Below are positions 11,895 through 24,929 of a DNA stretch of 64,000 bases, in pieces. The stretch is from contig NC_087259.1 of NCBI RefSeq assembly GCF_037042905.1, forward strand, positions 17,339,501-17,403,500, given 5' to 3'. Position 1 is the first letter of the stretch; every line of letters begins with the position of its first letter. Below the pieces are notes generated by a model that saw only the letters and a program-made list of their open reading frames with translations, was not told the DNA's origin and searched no databases. A program made the translations under genes and the position numbers. The DNA comes from Lytechinus pictus (Eukaryota; Echinodermata; Echinoidea; Temnopleuroida; Toxopneustidae).

Positions 11895-14568
11895 ATATGT
11901 TTGTGAATTCTGTTTATTTACATTTCCGCTGTTGTCAGAATAAATGTGTCATTTATATTTCTTAGAGAGTTCATATAGCGAAAGGTATATAAATATATTT
12001 TAACTCGTTAGGACCTCAAAAACAATTTTAAAACATTCCCAGATCGATCATTCATTAATCTGAGATGTTTGTGACTTCTATTTTGTCTTATTTTCTTTTT
12101 CGCCGTTGTAAGAAATTTAAGAATAATGCGTGATTTATATTTCTTCTCGGAGAACGGGAGTCCGTAACGAAAGGTATATCAAATATATTTTAACTCATTA
12201 ACACCTCAAAACAATGTTAAAAATGTCCTGATAGATCGTCAATTAATCTGAGATGTTTGTGACCTCTATTCTGTTTTATAATCCTTTCCACCGTTGTCAC
12301 TTGTCAGAATAGTGCATTTCTTAGAGAGTTCATAGCGAAAGGTATATAAATATATTTCAACTCGTTAGGACCTCAAAGACAATTTTAAAACATTCCCAAA
12401 TTGATCGTTCATTAATCTGAAATGTTTATGACTTCTATTTTGTTTTATTTTCTTTTCCGCCGTTGTAAGAAATTTAAGAATAATGCGTGATTTATATTTC
12501 TTCTCGGAGAGCGGGAGTCCGTAACGAAAGGTATATTAAAAATATTTTAACTCATTAACACTTCAAAACAATGTTAAAATGTCCTGATATATCGTTAATT
12601 AATCTGAGATGTTTGTGACTTCTATTCTGTTTTATAATCCTTTCCACCGTTGTCAGAATAGTGCATTTCTTAGAGAGGTCATAGCGAAAGGTATATAAAT
12701 ATATATCAACTCGTTAGGACCTCAAAAAAAATTTAAAAACATTCTGAAATCGATCGTTCATTAATCTGAGATGTTTGTGACTTCTATTTTGTTTTATTTA
12801 CTTTTCCGCCATTGTAAGAAATTTAAGAATAATGCGTGATTTATATTTCTTCTCGGAGAACGGGAGTCCGCAACGAAAGGTATATCAAATATATTTTAAC
12901 TCATTAACACCTCAAAACAATGCTAAAATGTCCTGATATATCGTTCATTAATCTGACTTCTATTCTGTTTTATAATCCTTTCCACCGTTGTCAGAATAGT
13001 GCATTTCTTAGAGAGGTCATAGCGAAAGGTATATGAATTTATTTCAACTCGTTAGGACCTCAAAAACAATTAAAAAACATTGCCACATCGATCGTTCATT
13101 AATCTGAGATGTTTATGACTTCTATTTTGTTTTATTTTCTTTTCCGCCGTTGTAAGAAATTTAAGAATAATGCGTGATTTATATTTCTTCTCGGAGAACG
13201 GGAGTCCGTAACGAAAGGTATATTAAAAATATTTTAACTCATTAACACTTCAAAACAATGTTAAAATGTCCTGATATATCGTTTATTAATCTGACTTCTA
13301 TTCTGTTTTATAATCCTTTCCACCGTTGTCAGAATAGTGCATTTCTTAGAGAGGTCATAGCGAAAGGTATATGAATTTATTTCAACTCGTTAGGACCTCA
13401 AAAACAATTAAAAAACATTGCCAAATCGATCGTTCATTAATCTGAGATGTTTATGACTTCTATTTTGTTTTATTTTCTTTTCCGCCGTTGTAAGAAATTT
13501 AAGAATAATGCGTGATTAATATTTCTTTTCGGAGAACGGGAGTCCGTAACGAAAGGTATATCAAATATATTTTAACTCATTAACACCTCAAAACAATGTT
13601 AAAATGTCCTGATATATCGTTCATTAATCTGAGATGTTTGTGACTTCTATTCTGTTTTATAATCCTTCCCGCCGTTGTCAAAATAGTGCATCATTAATAT
13701 TTCTTAGAGAGGTCATAGCGAAAGGTACCGTAAGGGCACTAGTATTCAACCCGTTTGGAGAGTTTCCTCAAATATATAGAAATATAGAATTTACCTGAAT
13801 TTCAGACCCATCTTATTTCCAAGAGCAAATGCTGGTTATTCTTTTTCCGTTATTTTTGTCTTCAACCAGTTGACTGTGTGCGCGGGCGATCGAATTATAC
13901 GGCGACGGATTTTGGTACTAGTATTCAACCCGTCGGTACTAGTATTCAACCTAGCAATGAAAGATGGCCCTGTCTCTCAATCTGCCCTTGTCCCATCCGA
14001 CTATGGACTAGACCATTTGAGATGAGACCAAACAGGGAATTAATCAAAGCCAGAGACTTACATAGATCTAGATCTAATTTAGCAATCTAAACCCTTTTGA
14101 GATTTGCTATCAATCCTCACTAGGTTGAATACTAGTACCATTCAGTGCAAAAGGCCATCGCCGCATAATTCGATCCTCCGCGCATACAGTCGACAGATTG
14201 ACAAAGAAAATATCGACAACAGATTACCCTGTAAATAACAAAGGTATGAAATTAAGATAAATTCCCTATTTCTAAATATTTTGGGGAATATGTCAAAATC
14301 TTTGAATTATGCCGGGTTGAATACTAGTACCCATACGGTATATAAATATATTTCATTTCGTTAGGACCTCAAAAACAATTTTAAAACATTCCCAAATCGA
14401 TCGCTCATTAATCGGAGATGTTTGTGACTTCTATTTTGTTTTATTTTCTTTTCCGCCGTTGTAAGAAATTTACGAATAATGCGTGATATATATTTCTTCT
14501 CAGAGAACGGGAGTCCATAACGAAAGGTATATGAAATATATTTTAACTCATTAACACCTCAAAACCTC
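11895..14568. repeat. dimeric ~350-bp satellite array
   Basis: Two related sub-units alternate. One carries TCATAGCGAAAGGTATAT with CTCGTTAGGACCTCAAA; the other carries CGGGAGTCCGTAACGAAAGG with CTCATTAACACCTCAAA. The first landmark recurs at 11977, 12334, 12683, 13021, 13359 and 13717 (spacing 357, 349, 338, 338, 358). Both sub-units share TTAATCTGAGATGTTTGTGA and GAAAGGTATAT, so the dimer probably arose from an older monomer of about 170 bp. The array is interrupted at 13728-14338 and resumes on the far side. Confidence 0.9.
13728..14338. mobile_element. 611-bp fold-back DNA transposon (MITE) with TA target duplication
   Basis: It begins CCGTAAGGGCACTAGTATTC and ends with the near inverse (GAATACTAGTACCCATACGG), flanked by TA on both sides. 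Removing it and one TA restores the satellite sequence GAAAGGTATATAAAT. The sub-terminal arms are also inverted (around 13875-13917 and 14152-14192). A second inverted pair of ACTAGTATTCAACC ends (13935 and 14139) suggests a nested or duplicated copy inside. A TA duplication points to the Tc1/mariner or a related TA-targeting superfamily. No transposase is present. Confidence 0.8.
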
Positions 14569-14569
14569 A

Positions 14570-17310
14570 TATCCAGACAAAAAAAGACCCCTAAATTTTT
14601 AGATAAATAACAACTTAACATTCCAATATTTTCGCCGATATCAGTTTTAGGTTGGTGTCCGCCGCCGATTAAAACAGCATTACATCATCTATTAACTTCG
14701 CGGATCGGCAATGAAACTTGACTTTGGATCGGATCAAAGCGCAGCGCATGTGAAAATCAAAACATCACGTGCAAATTTGGCCACCGCCGATTCGGCGGGT
14801 TTCCAACACGCGTAAGAAAAATCCTGGCGAGAACGAACGCAGCCCGAACACAGTTACGTGTTCGGGCTGCCGCAGTAACTCTAACAGTAACAGATGAATA
14901 AAATATGTTTGCAAGTAATTTATTTAACATGTGTTTCACATGGCGCATCATAATAAATGGGCGACACGAAAGACGGTCCTTGGAAAGACCCTTTCGTGCA
15001 ATCGGCCCCGGGCCAGGGACCTCGTTCTACGTAGGATGAGTGCGGTACCGGTACCACGGCTGTTTCACTCCCATAGGCTATGTACAAAATAAGCCCTTTC
15101 AAGTACGCGCGCACGAAATCCGCGCGCGCTGCCCAGCCAGCTGATATGCAATTTCAACTTTTACACCACTCGACGATCAACTGTAAGACTTTCATTCGAC
15201 ATGTGTTAGAAAGCTACATTTTTTTAGGTTTGTCTTACCTTTTAAGGTTATTCCTTTCCATCGTTATATGGTATCTCCAAAATATCACGAGAAATCACAT
15301 TCCAAATTTCGAAAATCCTTATCATTTTGAAGATATTTACAAAAATCCTGAGAGTTCCACTCTTATTAGAGACATTTTCTGTGCAATCGCGAATGAGCCT
15401 GGCCCCTGGGACTTGCAGAGAGCGTCCATTTCAGGCTCAATATCTTGAAAACCACTCGTCCGATTTTGGTGTTCTCAACGTCTCCAAAGATATAATGTCT
15501 TGTTTAATAACATATCCGATTGGCATCACAAACCCATCACTAGTTTTCTTTTAATTCGACTTTTGCTACCCAGTACTTCTAATGCACGTCAAATACCATA
15601 TTCGGTCTTTGACGTTGCCAAATTTCTTCTGGAAACTTATAACACGATCATTGTTTCATTATAGGATTTGTAAGGTGTATATTTAATTAAAAAAGTAACA
15701 AATTCAAATAAAAATAAGTTTGTTAGAAGTTTTAGATATTTTTTGTTAAGTTTTGTTGGAAAAATTATTATGATATGTTGAATTTAGTTTATATAGTTTT
15801 GAATCCTTGAAATTTATAAATACAAATTGGCAATCGATCTTTCACCGCTAAATACGATTTATGATTTATTTGTAAACAAAACTATCTGGACGTCATCGAT
15901 CACACTTTGAATGGGGAAATGGGTCTAGATCTAGCGTTAGGTCCAAGACCGGACCAAACACAGCGAGACCACGTAGACAAATGTATTTGTTTTAGAGGAA
16001 AATTTCTACATGAATTATTCAATTTCTCTTCTCATAATTAAGATTTGAGAGAAATGTTGCAACTAAAACATTCACGTTCGTCAGACAGCATTTTGTGATC
16101 CTTTTCAGACTTGATCATGGGGAGAGCCTATTTTAGAATGGGAGATCGAGTCGACGATACCAAGTACCACGGATCATGATCGATCATGGAAAATAATTGT
16201 TGCCCCTAGCTAGCTAGCTGTCATATCATATAAGGTGCGAGAGTATATTGGCCTATTTTTTTCATTTGCATAAGTTGCTTAAGTTGGCGGTCCTCTAAAA
16301 AAATAGGCAAACTCTTTCTCATTAAAAAATTAAAAAAATACACAACTTGTTACAGAAGCTTACGTAGGAATATTTAAGGGGGGGGGGGTTCAAGCTGAAT
16401 GAAATGTTGATGAACCCCCCCCCAAAAAAAAAAAAAATTGAAAAAAAATTAAAAAGGGTCTTTCAAAAAAATTTAGTTAGAGCGGTCTTTTTTTTTCTAT
16501 CTCGGCGCTTCCCTCTTGAAAACGTATAGATGATTATAATCTTATATCTGCCTTTTTTATTTGTAATATTTCATGATTTTATGCTTTTCCATCATGCTAA
16601 TCATTTGTAAATATTGTGATTGTTATGATTTACTTCAATAACTTAAATGTAAAAAAAATTAGTCTTTTTTTATTGTGGGGGGGGGGGGTGGGTGGGTGGG
16701 CCATCTTACTTTTGAGGAGTCCCCCCCCCCCCCCCTTCTGGAAAGTGGTGTTAGGTGCCGCGGAATAGTTATGAAAGTAGGGGCTGACCATGCAATAATC
16801 ATACTTACATGGTAATTTTTATGTTTTTGTACATGGTTTTAGAAAGCCCCCACAGCTCCCCCCCCTTTAGTATTAATGTCACTGATTATTTAAAATAACT
16901 TTACTTGTTAAATTTTTTAATGGAAACTATGTTTTTTCTAATTGTGGAGGTGAAATATTATCCCCCCCCCCCCCCCGTCATAAATACCCAAGCCGATCCA
17001 ACCCCACAATATCTCAGAGGCAGGTCCAGTATTTTTAAAATCAAGAGGGTGCAAAGAGCAAAACTGAAAATTGAGTGGGTGCAGATGACAATTTTCTATG
17101 CAATTTCCTAAAAGAGGCAGGTCCAGTATTTTTAAAACAGGCCTATAGTTATATTAGTAGCATGTTCAATTGAGATTTTTTTCAAAATGAGGGGGGGGGG
17201 ATGTGTCCCTTCCAACCCTGCCTTTGACTCTGGTTTTTCAGTTTCATCAATACTGCCTTTGTCCCGTTTCATTAATTGTTTGTTGTCAGTGATCAAGGAT
17301 TTAATATACC
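14570..17310. other. non-coding stretch
   Basis: It contains an isolated arm (14941-15008) of the 47.9-kb MITE family, a small hairpin CAGCCCGAACAC/GTGTTCGGGCTG (about 14840-14870), and G/C homopolymer runs near 16380-16430, 16676-16735 and 16962-16977. The open frames at 15080-15554 show no recognisable domain and I do not call them genes. Confidence 0.45.
14941..15008. mobile_element. solo arm of the GGGCCGATTGCACG MITE family
   Basis: GGGCGACACGAAAGACGGTC and CTTTCGTGCAATCGGCCCC match the right arm of the complete element at 47878-48188. No left arm was found nearby. Confidence 0.65.
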
Positions 17311-17311
17311 T

Positions 17312-17464
17312 GGGCCCCATTGCATAAAGAGTTACCATTATGATTTACCATGCAAATACAACTTGTATGGAGTCCTTGATCTTGATTAGCTTTGATTAGT
17401 GTTAACATGGTAGTTACCATTTGATAACAAGGTTACCATAATACTAACTTTTATGCAATGGGGC
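17312..17464. mobile_element. 153-bp MITE, GGGCCCCATTGCATAAA ends
   Basis: It starts GGGCCCCATTGCATAAA and ends with a close reverse complement (TTTTATGCAATGGGGC). The internal arms GTTACCAT/ATGGTAAC are also inverted. It belongs to a set of similarly ended elements in this window (see 49190 and 62910). Confidence 0.75.
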
Positions 17465-18815
17465 ACTGGAGAAGGCAAAATTGAGGAAGGGGGTGGCGTA
17501 CTAATGACAATGGTCTTTCATTTGGATAAAGATGCCTAATCAAGGAGTCATTCTCAAAATATAGCGTGGAAGGGCAGCATACAAGTACATGTGCCTCACC
17601 CTTGTGCCTTTATCCTTGATTATACAACAGAATGTTAGATGTCTCCAGTAGTCATTGCAGGTCATCCCTTGCTTATAAAAAAGAGTAAGATTATATAAAC
17701 GAATTTTATTCAAAATTTACAATAAAATTGCAGTGAATTACTACATATTTTAGGAAGTTTAGATACAGATAGAGATTCATTCACATTCATCTATTTATTG
17801 AACCACATTTGAAAATTTGCCCTCCAGTGACATTACATGCACAAAGATATATATATAAATAAACATCAAGACAATAATTTTACTTGAATGAAACCTTCCA
17901 ATAAAATATTTTAATAAGCATGTATAACAACCGATATGGAAATTAATTATGGACTAACGTGAGAAATATGGGATAAATAGCCTAAAACTTAATTCATGAT
18001 AGCCCATGATTAGAATAATTTATATGTGTTTGGAAAAAATTGTGTTTAAGACATAATCATTTACCATTACCTGATATGGATACTCCTCATTTTATGTGTT
18101 TGGATTAGATTCCAGGAGGTAAAATTCAATCTCAACATGTCTGTAGGGTCAATGAAACCCTCGTAACTTTATAAAAGCTATAAAATATGGATGAAAGGAG
18201 AAGGGATTGAACTCCTAAATGAAAACCATGGTCACTTGTCAGGTCTGCATTATATACCCCCTCAAAAAAAAAAGAATAAATATAAATATGAAATAATAAT
18301 CAGTCATTTTAAAACATAATATTTGCAAATTTCATGTGATCTACCGGTACCACTCACACAGCCACAAAAATCGGTTATTTATCATTGTATGCATATCAAT
18401 TACAGTGTACATTTAATTTTAACAATGTTAAAAAAAAACTGAAAAATGATTTTCACCTTCACATGCCCGGCAAATTCAGTACCCCGTGGATAAATTTTTT
18501 AATGAAATGATACAAGACTTAAAAATACTATAAATATAAATTACAAATCAGATAAGTGACTACTGGTAATTGATTAGATTGGATATGACATGCACATGTA
18601 GCTCATTCCTTTATATTTTCAAAATGGTTGAATTTGTAAAAATAATCTTAATCTCGTTCTTTGCATTTTAACTGACTAGAAATGTAAACCATACAGTCAT
18701 AATTCATATTATGACACAATATAATACATTGCCATTATAATATATATTTTAGTTGTTTTTAACCTACTATTTAACATACATGCTATAACTTCTTAATCAA
18801 TACACTTCAAATCGA
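17465..18815. other. non-coding AT-rich stretch
   Basis: No exon, RNA gene or clear repeat could be supported. Confidence 0.5.
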
Positions 18816-18817
18816 AC

Positions 18818-19096
18818 AAGAGTGTTGCTAAGGCGGGCACATAATATGCCCGTCTGTAACATGGAAAATGGAGCTATTGGTCAAGCAAGATAAGTGGAAG
18901 ATGGTGACTTCACCTTTGACCTTCTGACCACAAAATCAATAGGCTTCCTGGGATCCATGCTAGTATCGTGCACCAAATTATATGAGCCTAGATTAAGTTA
19001 AACTTAAGTTCTCGCGTTTACATGGAAAAGTTAACGGACGAACGGACACCGAGCGTGATACCATAATACGTCCCGTCAAGACGGGCGTATAAAAAG
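18818..19096. repeat. dispersed repeat with GGCGGGCA and GACGGGCGTATAAAA ends
   Basis: A short hairpin (GGCGGGCACATAATATGCCCGTC) lies at the left, TTCACCTTTGACCTTCTGACC in the middle, and GGACACCGAGCGTGATACCA with CGTCCCGTCAAGACGGGCGT at the right. The layout and GC content differ from the flanks, as expected for an inserted repeat. The family name is not known to me. Confidence 0.55.
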
Positions 19097-20070
19097 TTAT
19101 GCCTGTAGTCTTTGAATTAAAGTTTGAAGTGAAATATATCTAAATTATTGGAACTAAATTTTTTTTTAAAATTTGAATATTATATTGGCTGACATTTTCC
19201 TACTCGTCTAGTATAATTAGACATGTCATGAATAATAACTGTAGAGAGACATTCCAGAAGTCTGTTTTTGATTGATAATTGAATTTAATATTATACTTTT
19301 TCCATTATCCACCCATTTCCATACCGAACGTCTGAAATGCGACCATATTGAATTGCATAATAATGCAGGCAAGACTGCCAGAGACGTCTTACTTGTATTG
19401 AAATACATTCATGTTAATACCCTCCTTCTAAATAAATTTGTCAGCTTGCATTCAGAATTTGATCAATTCTAACTGCATATCAATTAAACAAATATAGCGC
19501 AGGCAACTTTTAAAATTGTTTAAAATGCTTTGACACATCTCTTCTTCCAGATGAATAGTGCTGAACTAATGTAGGATATTTTCGGCTACTAACATCAAAG
19601 TCTGCAAGAACTTTTTTTCCTGTATCCTATGGTTGCACACTTTAAAATTTCCCTGTAGCATGTACCCTTCGAGCAAATATTCTGCCCATGGATGTTGGTA
19701 CATATACTTGCACATGTTTCTCAAAACTCTTATTACTGACATCGTTTAATAATTATTGATAAAAAATAATGAATTTGTCAGATTTGATGGAGAAATATTA
19801 AATTTGAAAAAAAAATAATTATAAGCAAAAGATAGGGAATCCAATAAACCACTTTTCCTGACTAAGTAATTTTCAGTTGATTATTAACATTATGCCTTTG
19901 ACCCATTATCATAATGAAAGTACATGTAGTATTACCCAGGGATCAGATGTAGTAAGTGTGAACATAATTGATGCAGAAATAAAGGAATGTGACCAAGTTG
20001 AACAAAAACTTGACCTTTTGACCCCAACTTCCTTTTGTAGTGAGTCCCTCAGTAAATACTGAAGACATAA

Positions 20071-22110
20071 TGAATGAAAAGTTTCGCCATGTCCAATTTG
20101 TAGCAAGAACTTTTTCCTAGATGATGTTACAAGTAGTCCCTGTTTTTTAACTATATGTGAACTTGAGGTTTACTGTGTTTGTGGCAAAACTGGCCTCCTA
20201 AAAACATTCACAAGACATGTTAAATAAAATAAAGGCCAGTAGAAGTAGAACGTCAAGAAGCTCTTGAAAAAGCTGGAATCACACTTGAAGCAGCTATACA
20301 TTCAATTGCACATATTCCAAGATTCGTGGAAAGAACCTCCAGTTTCATTGTTTGGAAGAAGCGTCAGGAAGATGGCCACGCCGAAATCAACAAGATACCT
20401 GGAACAGTAAGTAACGCAAATTCTTAGCACTGCGAATTAAATGAGAGAATTATCTTAATTCAAAGCTCATCACTTGTACAAATGCAATTTACTACTCGTT
20501 TATTTCTTTGAAATATAGATAAAAAGTGAATTTTATTTTTAAGAATGGTTTACAAGTATAGATGTTGATCTACTTATAGTTGGAAAAAAAATATATATCC
20601 CCTTCCTTATGATATCCAAATAACTTTGATTTCTCATTTTCAAACATTTTCTTCCATAATGACTATTTTTTACATTTTAAATAATAGTAACTGTGATAGC
20701 AATTGACACAATATTCAGAAAGTAATATGTTTCACCCCTTTTACTTTCCTTTCCTTTTTGTATCCCCTTTTCTTTGTGGTGAAAATTTTGGGGAGCCATG
20801 ACCCCAATGTCTAGATGCAAGTGAGTGGGGGTATTTTATTTCAACCTGTATAGTGGCAGATGAATTTAAAAGCACCAAAATTGAATTGCGGGGGAAAAAA
20901 TCTTCTAGTGAATGGCTATCAAAATATGAAATTAAAATTGTTATGTATATATGTTTTACAGCTTCTTCTTGTTAGTCATTCAAAGAGATTTACATAACGA
21001 GATGCAGCAAAGACGTTGGCCATGATGAATGATGGGCACCTTAATTGGTCACAGTACAGACAGATGAATAGGTAAATTTCACTGAGAATTAATGTCGTAC
21101 TGACCTCACTATCTTTATTGTCTCCGTTCTTCTTATCCATCCATGGATAACCACTGAAGACCTGGCTCAAGATCTCTGGCAGTGCATGGCTCCTTGGGAT
21201 GGGGGGGGGGGGGGGGGCTGACCAATGGGAATTGCATCGTCTGATCTTCACACAGTCAAAGGTAGTGTCTCCATCACTGCTGTAGCCCCACTTGAACCAT
21301 GGACAGTCGACAGTGATTCGCTAGGTCCATAGCAGAGTCACAGACTGGAGGTGGTTAGACAACAGAGATAGAAAGAAAAGTTAGCACCAAAAAATTGCTT
21401 TATTTTGAATAGTTTTAATGATCATAAAGAACATGAAATCAATAAATTCATCTCAGGGACATGGCCACCAAGGATTATTCATGATCATTCGCACCTTTAA
21501 ATGACAATAGATACTATAATCTGCCACCAGATTCATGATTCAATTCAGCAAAAGTGAGAATAATATATACAATCATAAATCTTTGCTGGAGACAGAATAA
21601 AGCATTGGATTTGTACTAAAACAAGTTTTTGAGCAAATTTTGATGTGATATGCACTTGCATAATTGTATTATTTTTTTTAAACTGTGCCAATTGTCACAA
21701 ATGTGGCCTTAAATTTTGCATTACCAGTAGACTCAACGAAAAAGAGTAATAGAAATATCTTTAAAAATGTTGAGGGAGGCCAGCCTTTTTTTAATAGCTA
21801 AAGCTATTAATTGGCAGAAATCATCAAAACCTACCCATATGTTCATGTTCCATCATCTTTCCACAGGAATGGATTTCTCACAACTCACGATGGGGCAATT
21901 CCTGAAGAAGAGGTGTGGATTAAGTTTGGGGGAGATCATGGTGGACAGGTGGAGGCTCATTTAAGTTGGTGATACAGAGGTCTGCAATGTGGAAAACACA
22001 ATGCCTCACAGAAATCCTGGTTTGTTGGATGCTATGAAGGTTCCTTTCATCTCATTGCTTCAGAAAATGACTCATCCCATCGCCAAGCAACTGACAAATG
22101 ATGAAGATTA
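20071..22110 (+). pseudogene. decayed multi-exon gene of unknown family
   Basis: Three stretches behave like exons in matching phase. 20240-20406 encodes GITLEAAIHSIAHIPRF and VERTSSFIVWKKRQEDGHA and ends at ACA|GTAAGT. 20962-21071 starts after TTTTACAG and encodes LLLVSHSKRFT, a TAA stop, then AAKTLAMMNDGHLNWSQYRQ, ending AG|GTAAAT. 21867 onward starts after TCTTTCCACAG and encodes FLTTHDGAIPEEEVWIKF then GGDHGG, before the frame breaks; VCNVENTMPHRNPGLLDAMK continues in another frame. Just upstream (20078-20227) is a cysteine-rich frame with CPIC and CVCG...H, resembling a zinc finger. The TAA and the frameshift argue for a pseudogene. I do not recognise the family; the xKFGGDHGG segment recalls uncharacterised repetitive proteins of cnidarians and echinoderms. 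Confidence 0.5.
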
Positions 22111-22990
22111 AATGTAGAAGTTAGGATATTGGAGATGTTAATTTCAAATTATTCTATTTTGTAACGTCACAGATGTGTAGATTATTACTGAAAATTGTGT
22201 GATATAATTCTTTTTTATAATTTTATATATAAAAAGTAAAATAGCTGGCAGTTGTTTTAGATGTTTCTTTTATCTGATGTAATATAGGCATGATTTAGAT
22301 TTAACATCTGATCAATGTAACATACATATTTTTTCTCTTCAATCTTTGAGACTAGTGGAACTAGTTGAAAGGATACATAAAATAAAAAACCTAATAATGT
22401 CATTATGTGAGAAGTGAGATTTTTTAGATTATGTTGGTGACATTAGTCAAATATGACTTATCACCACTCAAATCAACAAAAGAAGAAAAAGCTACAGTAC
22501 CAGTCACAATTCTTTGACTACCTGTTTCACCAGAGAACTATCATGATGATAAAAAAGACGAACAGAATTTATGCTAATCTTCCCTGTACAAAACGTGCAC
22601 ACAGAAGACATGTTATAATAAAGACGAAAGGATCTTTGAAAGATGAAAGTCATCTTATGATGAAATTTAGTAAACAAGAAATGCCACCAAAGAAGCAAGT
22701 GCAGAGATTACCTATCATATAATTATGTATGAACTATAATAATAAATGTATATTTTGGTCTGATATAATAGAAAATTAGAATTTACCTGACCTATGTGTG
22801 CTACTGTGCATAGTACGATACAGTAAATTGTTTTGAATAAGTGTAGCAATGCATGGTATTGATCATTGATTCATTGAAACTAAAAGATTGAGAAAAACAT
22901 AAAGAAATAAAAAAAAACTTCCATGCACAAAATCCTTCATTTCACTTTCAGACCAAATCCCCTGGCCCCACCATATAGTCTCTATGCAGT
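22110..22990. other. non-coding stretch
   Basis: AT-rich. The overlapping frames near 22453-22722 on both strands are low in information and lack splice or domain support. Confidence 0.4.
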
Positions 22991-22994
22991 ATGA

Positions 22995-23502
22995 TGGGGG
23001 GACCTAAAGCTACGCACTTTGTTTCCAAATGATAAAAACTATGCCAATTGTAATATTTGAACAATTATTTTTCACTAATTTGTAATAAATATTCTAAATA
23101 TCCTTAACCAAGAAGAAAATATCACAAAACTCACTAATACGAAAATCCCGCCTTTTTTTCCGAACACCTCTTAATTTCGCCGCCCGATGTAGAAGGGGTC
23201 CTAAAGCTACGCACTCAATTTATCATGCAAAGAAATAGTATTTCCTGTGCCTCAATTTCTAAAATATGTCCGTATTATTATAGGAAAATATGAAATCAAA
23301 GTGAATATAACTCCGAAATTCCAAACATTTGCTGGTTTTCTCTGCATTCAAGGATTTATTGCAGCCTCTGTAGAAAAATTGAATAGGGATCGTTCGTCAC
23401 AGCTTCACACACAGAGCTAGAGTGCGCATTTATTTTGCCATTGGAATTGCATGCGCGATGAGTGGTGCGTAGCTTTAGGACCCGCGTAGCTTTAGGACCC
23501 CC
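22995..23502. mobile_element. terminal-inverted-repeat element with doubled ends
   Basis: The left outer end GGGGGGACCTAAAGCTACGC is at 22995 and the left inner end GGGGTCCTAAAGCTACGC at 23195. The right inner end GCGTAGCTTTAGGACCC (23467-23483) is followed at once by the right outer end GCGTAGCTTTAGGACCCCC (23484-23502). The two nested pairs share one terminal sequence. No transposase is visible. Confidence 0.7.
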
Positions 23503-24399
23503 AACCATACAGCATATTTTTAATGCAACCCCCCCCCCCAATGTATCTGAAAAAACCTCAAACAGAATCTACCCCACCCTAAAAAATTAATTTAAAAATC
23601 TAGAATCTATAGGGCCTAGTACTAATACATGTACTATTAGCACTGCTGAGTGCTGGCCTTGAATCTAGTCACTAGTCTAGTGCGGTGTAGTCAATGACAA
23701 TGTAGCCCTATCAGTATCAGATTCACAGATCCAAGTAACATAGTAAATTTGTATGCAAAAAAACCCTCAAAAACACTGAAAGTGTTGTCATGATTGTGAA
23801 AATGAGAGTCTAGACCTAGCTCTACAGACCGTGAAATACCCTTTTTCACGAGTCAAAGTTAGCACTCAGCTCAGCAGCATGCAGCAGGCGCAGCAAAATC
23901 ATTACATGCAGTTGTACTTGTACATACAGCGAATGCACTCTCAGTCTCGCTCAGCTTAGCTCACGAAGCGCAGCTGAGCTGCTGTGTACATGAGCGGTGT
24001 CTGACCACACAGCCAGGCGGCCCGCGACCCGGCCCTGCCCGGCTTCACCCGGGGTAGCGGCGCGCACATCCTATACAAACAGAAAGTGCTGTATCGAAAA
24101 ATCAACCTAAAATAAATTCTACTGATGGGTTCAACGAAAAATTGCGCCAGATGAATCTTAAGTGCTTTGAAAACAAAACTACAATAAATACGAAATGCTG
24201 ACAAACCGGACTTTTTACATTTTGGACTTTAAAAAGTTCCATAATTAGGGCCAGATTCGCGAGTTTACATGGGATTATGCAAACGCAAACATCATGACAA
24301 AATGGAGAAAAACAGAAAACGTATAATCACATTGCCATACTTACGACTTTAAACATGGAAAAAAATGTTTCCTCCACGGAATTCTTGCGAAATAAATAA

Positions 24400-24864
24400 A
24401 CTGTTGGGGATAGACAGAGAGAGTTGGTCGTGTCAGCGCCAGATGCCACAACATTCGCCAGGGATTTTTTAATCGCCCTTATAGACATCGCAGCACAACA
24501 ACGTTAAATGCATATGCGCACTTGGGCCGCAAGGGGGCGCTAAGCTTATTTTCACTGTGAAACAGCCGTGGTACGGTCGGTATACCCGACATCCATTCCA
24601 ACTCCAAGCACGAGCGAGCGCGAGCGCCAGCCAAGATCGCACAGAATCTTGATCTGACGTTCAGTCCCATGCGATGTGATCGCTGTTACGTTGTTGGTGA
24701 GACTTTTTTTTATGGTGCTTAGAGCAATTACTGTACTTTTTTAGAATAGGAAAACTCATCAAAACATATACTTCAAAATAGCTTTTACGAATGCTTCACT
24801 TATTTCAACTTACAATAACCCTTACGCCTTAAAACATTGATAAGTTCTCTTGATATTTTCCAGT
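24400..24864 (+). promoter_or_regulatory. GC-rich putative promoter and 5' non-coding exon
   Basis: A locally GC/CpG-rich block (about 24420-24690, with GCACGAGCGAGCGCGAGCGC) ends at a donor TTGTTG|GTGAGAC (24696/24697). A matching acceptor TTGATATTTTCCAG precedes 24864, leading to the ATG-containing exon below. Purely sequence-based. Confidence 0.35.
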
Positions 24865-24929
24865 TCAGTGGAGTCGACTGCATGCACTCGGTTAGTCAGG
24901 TGTAAGAGACACAAAATAAAAAGGAAAAA

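Noticed and set aside
15080..15554. 122- and 75-residue plus-strand frames
   Set aside because: Overlapping frames without domain, splice site or composition support.
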